From assembly GCF_000317125.1 (NCBI RefSeq), contig NC_019695.1, forward strand, positions 5,692,336-5,756,335: a stretch of DNA of 64,000 nt, read 5' to 3'. Shown here piece by piece: positions 34,709-43,635 of this stretch. A program made the position numbers and the translations under genes. The number at the start of each line of letters is the position of its first letter. Position 1 is the first letter of the stretch. This DNA comes from Chroococcidiopsis thermalis PCC 7203 (lineage in GTDB: Bacteria > Cyanobacteriota > Cyanobacteriia > Cyanobacteriales > Chroococcidiopsidaceae). Below the pieces are notes generated by a model. That model searched no databases. It worked only from the letters and a program-made list of their open reading frames with translations, and was not told the DNA's origin.

Positions 34709-36142
34709 TTAGCTATCCGAACCGCGATTGAAAGAGGAATTAGCCAAAAGATCCGATCGCGTGACTGGGGCAGCATAGTAACTAGCAATAATCGCTACCA
34801 TAAACCACCAAATCGTGTTGATTTCAGGACGATACCAGACAGTATCGGCGATATTGTGAACCAGAGTTCCAAATAAAGCCGCGATCGCCCCAATTAACCA
34901 AAATGCTTCTCGACTGCCAGTTTGCCGCAAACGGCGCAGTTGTTGCAACCCTGAGTTGAAGGTGACAACCAGTAACCATAACAAGCAAGCTAAACCAACC
35001 AAACCAGTTTCTACGGCTACTTCCAACAAGATTGAGTAGGCACTTAGGGCATTGTAACGAGGCAATTGGTAAAGCGGATAAATTTTGTTAAAGGCAGTGT
35101 TCCCAGGACCGATCCCTAAAATCGGACGGTCTTTAATCATCTCAATCACTGCTATCCAAACGTTGATGCGAAAATTGTTGCTGCTGTCACCCCTTCCAGC
35201 GAAGATACTCAAAAAGCGATCGCGGATTGGTTCGACAAACAACACCCCACCTACTAATACCAACGTTACGCCACCGATAAGCAATGGTAGCGACCAAGTA
35301 CGCCAAAATGGGGGGAAATGGACGCTCAACACATACACCAATAGTACCAACACGGCAAAAATCGCTACGAGTAATCCCATCCAACCACCACGACTAAAGG
35401 TGAGGACGAGACAGGCACTATTGACAACGAACATTGTTAGTGCTAGCAACTTGGGAACCCAGCGCTGCCAAGCAAAGACAGCAACCAGACTCAAAACCAC
35501 GGCTGGTAGTAGATAGCCAGCTAGCAAGTTAGGATTGCCAAGATAGCTGTATACGCGGGTAATGCGGGTGAGATTAGATTGAGTATCGACCCAAGTAGCT
35601 AGAGCATTTGCCCCATAAAACCACTGCTGCAAACCGTAAATGCTCACAATCAGCGCTACGTGGAGGTAGAGGGTAATCAGCCAAGAACGAATGCGGGGCG
35701 ATCGTAAAATCCTCGCAGTCAAGGCAAACAGAACTAAATATAGCGTCAACTTTTGCCAACCTACGAAAGCAGCGGCTTTGACGGGCGATAGTGCTGTAGC
35801 TACTGTAGAGATACCCCAGTAAAGCAATACCAATAAATGAATTGGAGTCAGAGTATTGGCACGCTCTGAAGCATAACGCCGTTCGTCTGTTAAAGTCAGC
35901 AGTACCCAGAAGCTAGCACAAGCAAAGAGTAACACGCCAATTAGGTCGTTGGAGACAAATGGCGCGAGCGCAAAGACCAAACTGACTAATAAAGCTGCTA
36001 AGGCTTCCGACCATTGCATCAGCCAGCTACCCTGTCGCCAAGTACTAAATAGCCCGACAACAGAACGGTGTAAGTAGCTTGCACGTCGCCATTCTTGCAG
36101 CGGCAAGCTAGATAAAGTAAATTGCTGCCAAACTGAGTTCAT
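34709..36142 (-). CDS. ictB: IctB, O-antigen-ligase-like membrane protein linked to carbon accumulation
   Basis: A 477-residue protein with about 11-12 helices and the Wzy/WaaL O-antigen ligase domain in the C-terminal half (TRVYSYLGNPNLLAGYLLP; FRINVWIAVIEMIKDRPILGIGPGN). The N-terminus (MNSVWQQFTLSSLPLQEW, then HRSVVGLFSTWRQGSWLMQW) is typical of cyanobacterial IctB. It was first reported as an inorganic carbon transporter. Later work treats it as indirectly involved, and its real substrate is unsettled. ATG 36148 would add two residues. It is not adjacent to the sbt cluster. Confidence 0.88.
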   Translation of the reverse strand: MNSVWQQFTLSSLPLQEWRRASYLHRSVVGLFSTWRQGSWLMQWSEALAALLVSLVFALAPFVSNDLIGVLLFACASFWVLLTLTDERRYASERANTLTPIHLLVLLYWGISTVATALSPVKAAAFVGWQKLTLYLVLFALTARILRSPRIRSWLITLYLHVALIVSIYGLQQWFYGANALATWVDTQSNLTRITRVYSYLGNPNLLAGYLLPAVVLSLVAVFAWQRWVPKLLALTMFVVNSACLVLTFSRGGWMGLLVAIFAVLVLLVYVLSVHFPPFWRTWSLPLLIGGVTLVLVGGVLFVEPIRDRFLSIFAGRGDSSNNFRINVWIAVIEMIKDRPILGIGPGNTAFNKIYPLYQLPRYNALSAYSILLEVAVETGLVGLACLLWLLVVTFNSGLQQLRRLRQTGSREAFWLIGAIAALFGTLVHNIADTVWYRPEINTIWWFMVAIIASYYAAPVTRSDLLANSSFNRGSDS

Positions 36143-36821
36143 AAACATGAGCTGCGAGATAGGGATTGGTCTATCTTAAGTCAACGTTAGGCTGACTTGA
36201 CTTACCTTAATTGCGAATTTTATTTGCTTTAGCTTAATACACAATGTCAGTCACAATTATCTCTACAAGTTTACGATTGTGATTGAATACATTCCTGGTG
36301 GTATCCATTAGTACTTGTAAGTTGACAAGAAAATGCTGAGTACTCTCAGTTACGCGCGATCGCTTTGCCACAAGTCTTTCTTGTTTCTCCCCACAATTCT
36401 GTTGGAATTATAGAAATTATCAAGGGCTATTGATGTCCGCACGCTAGGTTTTTTTCTCTATAATTGTTCAGTGGGCTATAGCAAGGATAAAGTTATATCT
36501 AGAGATAGATAGGATTTTTAAAAAAAGTCAATAACAATACATTTCGGTTACACATGCTTAAAATATATTTATGGATTTCTCAACCTTTCTCCAATTTGTT
36601 CTAAGTACTGAAGCTATTACCTATAAAAAATGCAGTGCATTTTGTATCATAGATCCATTTATAATACCAAAATAAATTATTGCGAGTAGCAAGAGATATT
36701 GCCAAATTACTACTCGTAAATATAAAATCTTACCAAATTCTTAAAGGGCAATTGACAACCAAGTGTTAAACACGAAATGAAGTCAATTGACTGAAAATAA
36801 CTCTGCAAATGTTCTACAAAT
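36143..36821. other. Intergenic region before the GH16 gene
   Basis: About 680 AT-rich bases between divergent genes (ictB minus, GH16 plus). It should contain both promoters. I see no ORF, RNA or strong repeat. GATCTATCTTAAG-like AT-rich words are present but are not diagnostic. Confidence 0.55.
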
Positions 36822-37634
36822 ATGAAATACGGCTTGTGGTTGCGAAAGAGCGTTCGACCAACTTTGCTTAGTTTTGCTATTATCGCAACAACATTATTCA
36901 ACCCATCTGTTGTGCGGGCAGATAACTGGCGGGTGGTATTCGAGGATGAATTCAATGGTACATCTCTCGATCCGCTCAAATGGGATACTTGCTATTGGTG
37001 GCATTTGGGAAGGGGATGTGCCAATCATGGAGCGCAAGAAATCCAATGGTTTTTACCAGAGGAAGTGCTGGTACAAGATGGAATTTTGCGTTTACGCACT
37101 CAAAAACGCATTTGGAATGCTTATAATGCTACATTCCAGTACACTTCTGGGATGATTTCTTCCCACCAAAGGTATGCATTTCAGTACGGCTTTGTAGAAA
37201 TACGTGCCAAAGTACCTAAAGGTAGGGGTTTTTGGCCTACGATGTGGCTTGCCGCAGAGGATAGAAACTGGCCTCCAGAAGTGAATATCGGGGAGTTTTT
37301 TGGTTCAGATACGAAAAGCGTGCTGATGGTCTTGCACTATATCAACGATCGCGGTAAGCCCACATACTCATCTTTATCGTGGGGTAATAACTTTGATTTT
37401 TCAGAAAACTACCACGTTTACGCAGTGCTATGGGAACCAAATGCCATAATTTGGTACGTAGATGGAGTGGAGCGGATGCGCTATACAAACAGCCAAAATA
37501 TTCCCCAAAAACCAATGTATATTTTAACGACTCTAGCACTCGGTCCCATTTGGACGAATAAACTTCCAGATGAATCCACACCGTTTCCTAGCTATTTTGA
37601 CATTGACTATATTAAAGTTTGGCAACGCCAATAA
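36822..37634 (+). CDS. Secreted glycoside hydrolase family 16 protein with altered catalytic motif
   Basis: A 270-residue protein with a signal peptide (residues 1-33, cleavage after VRA) followed by a GH16 jelly-roll. Conserved segments are FEDEFNGTSLDPLKWD, YTSGMISS, GFVEIRAKVPKGRGFWPTMWL and YVDGVERMRY. The catalytic consensus is E-x-D-x-x-E (nucleophile, assisting Asp, acid/base). Here it reads EVNIGE (153-158): both Glu are present but the Asp is Asn155. GH16 enzymes cut or transglycosylate beta-1,3/1,4-glucans, carrageenan or similar. Activity could be reduced or altered, or the protein may act as a binding module. The substrate is unknown. Confidence 0.87.
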   Translation: MKYGLWLRKSVRPTLLSFAIIATTLFNPSVVRADNWRVVFEDEFNGTSLDPLKWDTCYWWHLGRGCANHGAQEIQWFLPEEVLVQDGILRLRTQKRIWNAYNATFQYTSGMISSHQRYAFQYGFVEIRAKVPKGRGFWPTMWLAAEDRNWPPEVNIGEFFGSDTKSVLMVLHYINDRGKPTYSSLSWGNNFDFSENYHVYAVLWEPNAIIWYVDGVERMRYTNSQNIPQKPMYILTTLALGPIWTNKLPDESTPFPSYFDIDYIKVWQRQ

Positions 37635-37727
37635 GGAACATTGCTAAGGCTAACAACTGTATAACTTTTAAAGCCGATCTCATTTTTATTTCAGATGCAA
37701 GTGCGATCGGCTCGAACTGCATTAAAA

Positions 37728-39242
37728 TTAAATTTCAGCATTAGCTTGCGCCAATGTTAACTCAGGAAGACTGACGACATAACGATAGCCAGATTCTGGA
37801 GTGCCTAAAATATCAATTTGACCACCGTGTAGTTCTGCTAAAGCGCGGCTGAGCAACAAGCGTAGGCTTTCACAAGAACGATTGAAGCTATTGACATTGA
37901 CTAATTCTGTCTTGTCTTCCCCGCGATCGTCATGCTCGTGCATCGACTTCTTGCTTTTTGACTCCTGCCTTTCGTCGCCAGTACGAGAACCATGAAAAGC
38001 AGAAATTTGCCCTAAGTAGGGATCGACGGGGGTTAATCCTTCTCCTAACCAAGGATGAGAAACTGAAATTGCCAGATTCAAAAGATTACTTTGTCCCCCG
38101 CGATCGAGCGTAGAGTTGCTTTTATAGGAAATGTGAATGCGGATCGCACTCCCACTAGTAGCAGCTTGAATCATACTCGATATGAGGTGATAGATTAGCT
38201 GTCTTACCTTGTCTTTATCCAGCACCCACATACGACTTTTCGCAGGCTCTAGCGACAGTCGTAATTTTTGTTCTTTGCGTTTGGCGACCTCATCTAAAGT
38301 GTTGAGTATCTGCTGGCAAAGCATTTCAATATCTACAGTCGTTAAATTAAGACCAAGGGAATATTCTTCTACGACTCCCAACTGAGACACTTCATTAACT
38401 AGGGAGAGGAGATATCGACCGCTATTTTGAATAATTTCGAGATATTCTTTCTGTTTCGTCGTCAAAGGACCGTAAATTTCTCGTCCTACGACATTTGCCA
38501 TTCCTAAAATTGATGTTAGAGGAGTTCTGAGTTCTTGGGTGAGCTGCTCTAGCAACTTGAGTTTAACTTGGACAATGGAAAGGGCTTCTGGTGAAGCAGT
38601 AGGAGGTGAGAAAGAAATTGCTGGTGCAGGGTTGAGAACTGGCGGTGCAATCTCGATTGCCTGCTGTTCTAGTGGCTCCAACTGCTGCATTTTGAGTAGT
38701 CGATTGCGCTCGAATTCACTCATACTCCAGCGAGCCATGAGTTCGAGAAATTTCATTTGTTGGATGCTGAAATTGCGAGTTTCTAAATCCATCACCGCGA
38801 TCGCACCCAAGCATAAACCGGAGGAGTCAATCAATGGAACTCCCAGGTAAGCAAGAATACCGTAACGCTGGACTAAGACGCTGTTGGCAAAGGCAGGATG
38901 AGTGCGGGTATCGCCAACGTTAATTATTTGACTCGTTTCAACAACTTGGGTACAAAAAGATTCGTGGATTGGTAATTGTCTTTCCTGCGCTAGTGGATTC
39001 ATCAGCCCCAAACGCGACAAACCCACTGCTGATTTAAATACGTGGCGATTGCGGTCTAAAAAGCCCAAAATGCAGATCGGCACTTCTAACAGGTGGGCAG
39101 CGGTTTGAGTTGCTTCCTCAAAAACTGGTGTCGTTTGAGCTTCCAACAAGCCCAGATCCGACAACGCCTTCATGCGCCGATCTATCATTGGATCTACGCC
39201 AGTATCCCCTCGACACAATAATTTGTTTTCTGGCTCCACCAT
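37728..39242 (-). CDS. GAF-domain protein with histidine-kinase-like core lacking the phospho-His
   Basis: A 504-residue soluble sensor. A GAF domain spans about 25-175 (PIHESFCTQVVET, AYLGVPLIDSSGLCLGAIAVMD). A HisKA-like dimerisation helix follows at about 225-290. The H-box reads LTQELRTPLTSILG, with Gln236 where the autophosphorylated His normally sits. The C-terminal ATPase-like region is diverged: an N-box-like VRQLIYHLISSMIQAA, but no clear G1/G2 glycine boxes, and an end GYRYVVSLPEL. It should not autophosphorylate. A role as a scaffold or allosteric partner of another kinase is possible (inference). Confidence 0.82.
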   Translation of the reverse strand: MVEPENKLLCRGDTGVDPMIDRRMKALSDLGLLEAQTTPVFEEATQTAAHLLEVPICILGFLDRNRHVFKSAVGLSRLGLMNPLAQERQLPIHESFCTQVVETSQIINVGDTRTHPAFANSVLVQRYGILAYLGVPLIDSSGLCLGAIAVMDLETRNFSIQQMKFLELMARWSMSEFERNRLLKMQQLEPLEQQAIEIAPPVLNPAPAISFSPPTASPEALSIVQVKLKLLEQLTQELRTPLTSILGMANVVGREIYGPLTTKQKEYLEIIQNSGRYLLSLVNEVSQLGVVEEYSLGLNLTTVDIEMLCQQILNTLDEVAKRKEQKLRLSLEPAKSRMWVLDKDKVRQLIYHLISSMIQAATSGSAIRIHISYKSNSTLDRGGQSNLLNLAISVSHPWLGEGLTPVDPYLGQISAFHGSRTGDERQESKSKKSMHEHDDRGEDKTELVNVNSFNRSCESLRLLLSRALAELHGGQIDILGTPESGYRYVVSLPELTLAQANAEI

Positions 39243-39474
39243 TTACCAATCCACCTTACACTGCAAGAAAGCGATCGCACCTGCGACATGAATGTTGTGC
39301 TGTATCTAACCCTAGATTCAGGGATATCTACTAGACTTAAGATTCCCGATTTTTATTCAGGATCAACAATTGGGCGCAGAAAGATTTTGCTAACTCTTAA
39401 GGAGTTGGTAATGGGTAGTTGGTAGTTGGTAGTTGGTGATTGTTCTCCTTTGTCTTCCTGGTCTCCTTGTCCCC

Positions 39475-40221
39475 CTACTCCCTGCTCCCAGCTCGTCCCT
39501 GCTCCCTTTTCCCCCAGGCTGGATGGGAAAATAGTGCGGCGATCGCACGATTGCCGCGTAGCTGATTTGACAAAGGTAGGTGTCCTATGGGAGCGTCAAG
39601 GCTCCAAGTAAATCCATCAGGGTAGCGCGTCCAGGTGTTGCCGTTTTTCCAGCCAATTTTTGCCCATAGTTTTTCCCAGTTTTTGCCTAAAGTTAACCAG
39701 AGTCCTCGCTGCACGGAAAAGCCAAATTTTCCTTCAGAGTAAACTGACCAGAGGGTATCGACAGTTTGCAAATCGAGAATGGGAAATCTTTCGACTTCTG
39801 TAAAATACAGCCACTTGCGCTGTACGGCAGTTGCGCCAGCCAGTTCGCAAAGTTTTTGTAGCGTCACGCGGTCTGCTGCTTGGAAGTCTCCCTCAATCAA
39901 CAACTGTTGTAAGGAACTGTAATCGATATTAGATTGCGATCGCAGTGTCACAATTCCAGCGGGAAAGTGAGTTTGCAAAAGTTCCCGTGCCGGAGAAAAC
40001 TTGGAATGATAGAGGATTTGGTAGATTTTGCCATCAATCCAAGTTGGTAGGCGATCGCGGCGTTGTAGCAAAAATTCCATCAACACTTCTAAACCTGGCT
40101 CGCCTAGTGTTGCTAGCTGTTGAATCAGTTGCTGTTGAACTTTTTCCGATCCAGACGAAAGCTGCAAGCGGAGAGCAGAAAAGTCAATGGGAGTATCTGA
40201 TGTCGTGGTTGGGTTAGTCAT
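39475..40221 (-). CDS. gun4: GUN4 tetrapyrrole-binding regulator
   Basis: GUN4 binds protoporphyrin IX and Mg-protoporphyrin and stimulates Mg-chelatase, the first step of chlorophyll synthesis. Residues about 1-85 form the helical N-terminal domain typical of cyanobacterial GUN4. The GUN4 core (about 88-235) shows YSSLQQLLIEGDFQAADRVT, KWLYFTEVERFPILDLQTVDTLW and KFGFSVQRGLW, ending GHLPLSNQLRG. Start ATG 40221 (MTNPTTTSD) is preferred over 40242. The last 12 residues (KREQGRAGSRE) are translated repeat DNA and look accidental. No other tetrapyrrole genes are nearby. Confidence 0.92.
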   Translation of the reverse strand: MTNPTTTSDTPIDFSALRLQLSSGSEKVQQQLIQQLATLGEPGLEVLMEFLLQRRDRLPTWIDGKIYQILYHSKFSPARELLQTHFPAGIVTLRSQSNIDYSSLQQLLIEGDFQAADRVTLQKLCELAGATAVQRKWLYFTEVERFPILDLQTVDTLWSVYSEGKFGFSVQRGLWLTLGKNWEKLWAKIGWKNGNTWTRYPDGFTWSLDAPIGHLPLSNQLRGNRAIAALFSHPAWGKREQGRAGSRE

Positions 40222-40330
40222 GCTCTCACTAGAAACGCACAAAGTTCAGCACCGATCGCTAATTTTAACTATATTACGCAGAAGCCAGAAGTCAGAAGTC
40301 AAAATTGAGGAGACAGGAGACAGGAGGAAG

Positions 40331-40457
40331 ATAAGGGGGACAAGGGGGACAAGGGGGATAAGGGGGACAAGGGGGACAAGGGGGAACTCGGGGACCCCAC
40401 GACCGAAGGGAGTGGGGATTAGGGGGCGAAGGGGGACAAGGGGGACAAGGGGGAATG
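40331..40457. repeat. Composite GGGGGACAA repeat with a shared central module, copy 1
   Basis: Tandem GGGGGACAA units flank a module containing CCACGACCGAAGGGAGTGG and GATTAGGGGGCGAAGGGGG. The same module, with the same flanks, occurs at 59741-59853. It lies between gun4 and icd. Confidence 0.85.
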
Positions 40458-40464
40458 ACAATTA

Positions 40465-40499
40465 ACTACCAACTACCAACTACCAACTACCAACTACCA
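40465..40499. repeat. Heptamer tandem repeat (AACTACC)n
   Basis: Five units of AACTACC, the reverse complement of the TTGGTAG array seen at 27561. It lies upstream of icd. Confidence 0.85.
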
Positions 40500-40623
40500 C
40501 TCTTCATTGATAACTGACAACTGATAACTGATTACATTTTCTCGCGTTAAAATCTGCTAGCGTTCCATAACAGCATCGTCAGATGGCAAAATAAAAGTTT
40601 CTAGACTCCTGGTGTAGCAATCC

Positions 40624-42048
40624 ATGTACGAGAAGATTACTCCTCCTACTACTGGTTCTCGAATTACCTTCAGTAATGGCGAACCAATCGTTCCCGATAA
40701 TCCAATTATCCCCTTCATTCGCGGAGATGGTACGGGGGTAGATATTTGGCCCGCCGCCCAAAAGGTGATGGATGCTGCTGTACAAACTGCCTATCAGGGC
40801 AAAAGACAGATTGACTGGTTTAAAGTCTACGCTGGAGATGAAGCCTGCGAAGTGTACGGAACGTATCAATATTTGCCTGAAGATACGCTTCAGGCGATTA
40901 AAGAATTTGGCGTGGCAATTAAAGGTCCGCTCACGACACCGATTGGTGGTGGTATTCGATCGCTCAACGTGGCGCTGCGCCAAATTAACGATTTATATGC
41001 CTGCGTTCGCCCTTGTCGTTACTACCCTGGAACGCCTTCCCCGCACAAAAACCCAGAAAAACTAGATGTGATTATTTATCGCGAAAACACGGAAGATATT
41101 TATCTAGGTATTGAGTGGCGACAGGGTAGCGAAATTGGCGATCGCCTGATTAAAATCTTGAATGAAGATCTCATCCCTGCTACCCCCGAACACGGTAAAA
41201 AACAAATTCCCCTTGATGCAGGGATCGGCATCAAGCCCATCAGCAAGACTGGTTCTCAACGCTTAGTCAGACGCGCAATTAAACACGCCCTACGGTTGCC
41301 TCCCAATAAACAAATGGTGACTTTGGTGCATAAAGGCAACATTATGAAATACACCGAAGGCGCTTTTCGCGATTGGGGCTACGAATTGGCAACATCTGAG
41401 TTTCGCCAAGAGTGCATCACCGAACGCGAATCTTGGATTCTTGGCAACAAAGAACATAACTCGGATCTCAGTACAGAAGACAACGCCCGACAGCTCGAAC
41501 CTGGCTACAATGCTTTGACTGCCGATAAAAAAGCCCAAATTTGCCAGGAAGTCGAAGCGGTGTTGAGCCAAATTTGGGAAACGCACGGTAACGGTCAATG
41601 GAAACATAAAATTATGGTCAACGATCGCATTGCCGATAGTATTTTCCAACAAATCCAAACCCGACCCGATGAATACTCCATTCTCGCTACTATGAATTTG
41701 AATGGAGACTATTTATCCGATGCAGCAGCGGCGGTTGTCGGCGGCTTAGGGATGGGTCCAGGGGCAAATATTGGCGACGAGTGCGCTATTTTTGAAGCGA
41801 CTCACGGCACTGCACCAAAACACGCCGGACTCGACAGAATCAATCCTGGTTCGGTAATTCTTTCCGGTGTAATGATGTTGGAATACATGGGTTGGCAAGA
41901 AGCAGCAGAATTAATCAAAAAAGGAATTGGAGATGCGATCGCCAATCGTGAAGTCACTTACGATTTAGCGCGATTGATGGAACCCCCAGCTCAACCGCTT
42001 AAATGTTCTGAATTTGCCGACGCGATTATTAAACATTTTAGTGACTAG
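40624..42048 (+). CDS. icd: NADP-dependent isocitrate dehydrogenase
   Basis: Converts isocitrate to 2-oxoglutarate with NADP, the main source of the carbon skeleton for ammonium assimilation in cyanobacteria. 474 residues, as in the cyanobacterial form. Landmarks are [36 protein letters not shown] (substrate Ser/Asn/Arg), [11 protein letters not shown] and [38 protein letters not shown] carries the metal-binding Asp, and [12 protein letters not shown] is the cofactor motif. It is monocistronic here. The region after the stop holds an inverted repeat pair (42043-42150). Confidence 0.95.
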   Translation: MYEKITPPTTGSRITFSNGEPIVPDNPIIPFIRGDGTGVDIWPAAQKVMDAAVQTAYQGKRQIDWFKVYAGDEACEVYGTYQYLPEDTLQAIKEFGVAIKGPLTTPIGGGIRSLNVALRQINDLYACVRPCRYYPGTPSPHKNPEKLDVIIYRENTEDIYLGIEWRQGSEIGDRLIKILNEDLIPATPEHGKKQIPLDAGIGIKPISKTGSQRLVRRAIKHALRLPPNKQMVTLVHKGNIMKYTEGAFRDWGYELATSEFRQECITERESWILGNKEHNSDLSTEDNARQLEPGYNALTADKKAQICQEVEAVLSQIWETHGNGQWKHKIMVNDRIADSIFQQIQTRPDEYSILATMNLNGDYLSDAAAAVVGGLGMGPGANIGDECAIFEATHGTAPKHAGLDRINPGSVILSGVMMLEYMGWQEAAELIKKGIGDAIANREVTYDLARLMEPPAQPLKCSEFADAIIKHFSD

Positions 42049-42150
42049 TGGCTCGTGGCTGGTGGCTAGAAAAGATTAGGTCTGAGGTTACACGTATTAT
42101 TTCCTTGTGCCTTCTGGCACTAGTCACCAGCCGCTAGTCATCAGCCACTT
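42043..42150. repeat. Inverted GTGACTAGTGGCT-type repeat pair between icd and pentapeptide gene
   Basis: GTGACTAGTGGCTCGTGGC at 42041-42059 and the inverse CACTAGTCACCAGCCGC at 42118-42134 face each other. The unit (variants of CTAGTGGCTGGTGG) recurs at 7398, 20818, 23738, 59868 and 62048. It may terminate both convergent genes. Confidence 0.65.
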
Positions 42151-42153
42151 AAT

Positions 42154-43512
42154 TTATCGTCCCAATTTATTTGGAATCCCTTCACAGCCACCAGGAATGG
42201 TGGCTCTTGTTTTTTCGCCTCCCCAAGCGCAGCAGTAATAACGTAAGGATTCAGACATGCGCTGGGCATCAGTAAAATCAGCATTCTCAATGACTGCCCC
42301 CGTCTGTTCTCCTGTATTGTAGTTGGGAGCGATATTGCGACTGCGGGGTGTAGCAGTTTGGGCATCACCGTAAAATAAACGAGTACTTTTGAGGTCGGCA
42401 CTCACTAGCTGTGCTTCATACAAAATGGTACGGGAAAAATTAGCTTTTACTAAGTCGCAATTGGTAAGATCTGCCCCAATTAAATTAGCTTCTGAGAGAT
42501 CTGTCCAACGCAAATCGGTTTTAGAAAGATCTGCTCTAGCTAGCATTACACCTAAATCTATAACGCGAATACCGTAGTTACGGTCTTCGGAGTAACCGCC
42601 TTCACCATTAAGAATGGCTCTACCCAAGCGAAAATCTCGCTGTAAGGGAGTCAGTAACTTTGACTGGGATAAAAAGCGAATGATTTTGGCTTTACCGCTA
42701 GCATCGACACTACTAAAAATTGCAGCCGTACGTCCTTCAGCGATCGCTCGTTCTTGGGGCCAATCTTCTAACATTCCCTCTTCATCTAATACCAGATCGG
42801 AAATTCCCTGAAAGTAAGAATCGATGGTTTGCTGTTGGGTAATTAAGTTTTGCTGGACTGTCAGCAGGTTTTGTTGAATTGTCAAGTCCTTGGAAATAAC
42901 ATATTGTCGCCAAGCGACATAAACGGCAATAACTGCAATTAAAATTTGTCCTAACGCGCCAAATACCTCACCTAATGCCCCGATCGCATCCCAGTTTAAT
43001 TTTGTTGCCCAATCGATAATGGCGCGACCGATATTTCCAAATCGGAATAAGCCAATTAAGGCAATAGTTAAACCTGTCCCCGCTACAAATAGCGATCGCT
43101 CTAGGGGAGAAAATATGTCTGATACTGCTTTTATCGTCCAAGGTAAAAGTACCCCCAGCGAAAGTAACAACGCTAGCAGGGTTCCCACCCAGCCAATCCA
43201 TAAAAAGTTATTTAAGTACAGTCCGACGCAAATCAGCGCGATCGCGACTAAGGTAAGTAAAGAAGCCCTGGGATGTGCCGTGCGCCAACTCGTGCGTTTG
43301 ACGATGAGATTTGATGCAGAAGACGATTGCTGTTGGGCATGAATTGCAGCAATTGCTGCCAGTGCTTGCTGAGTTGCCAAGTTCTCATTTGATGTATCGT
43401 TGTCTTGGAAATCATCTAGATCCAAAGGCGATCGAGATTGAGTCCCAATCTCTGGATTCGGAGATGATGCCTTATTGTTACTATCTGAGTTGTTTTGGCT
43501 AGTCATGCTCAA
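42154..43512 (-). CDS. Membrane protein with C-terminal pentapeptide repeats
   Basis: A 452-residue protein. A disordered Asn/Ser-rich N-terminus is followed by about four hydrophobic helices (residues 85-205) with a WRQYVISKDLTIQQNLLTVQQ coiled segment after them. About eight pentapeptide repeats of A(D/N)Lxx form (about 335-400: LARADLSKTDL, LSEANLIGADL, LVKANFS, LVSADL) build a quadrilateral helix. Function is unknown; similar proteins in cyanobacteria combine ion-channel-like helices with pentapeptides. ATG 43506 is an alternative start. Confidence 0.82.
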   Translation of the reverse strand: MSMTSQNNSDSNNKASSPNPEIGTQSRSPLDLDDFQDNDTSNENLATQQALAAIAAIHAQQQSSSASNLIVKRTSWRTAHPRASLLTLVAIALICVGLYLNNFLWIGWVGTLLALLLSLGVLLPWTIKAVSDIFSPLERSLFVAGTGLTIALIGLFRFGNIGRAIIDWATKLNWDAIGALGEVFGALGQILIAVIAVYVAWRQYVISKDLTIQQNLLTVQQNLITQQQTIDSYFQGISDLVLDEEGMLEDWPQERAIAEGRTAAIFSSVDASGKAKIIRFLSQSKLLTPLQRDFRLGRAILNGEGGYSEDRNYGIRVIDLGVMLARADLSKTDLRWTDLSEANLIGADLTNCDLVKANFSRTILYEAQLVSADLKSTRLFYGDAQTATPRSRNIAPNYNTGEQTGAVIENADFTDAQRMSESLRYYCCAWGGEKTRATIPGGCEGIPNKLGR

Positions 43513-43635
43513 TTATTTGCAGCAGGCTGAAGGGCTTCTCGCTTTCATATGTTAACTGCTGCCAAGAACGGAACGATCGCGCCTCGGTATCAAATTTTTC
43601 TTACATCTAGGCGAATGTAATTCGCCCCATACTCG

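Noticed and set aside
34479-34788. Cys/Arg/Pro-repeat proteins at the palindrome array
   Set aside because: They are translations of the GTAGGGGCGCACAC array and have no non-repeat part.
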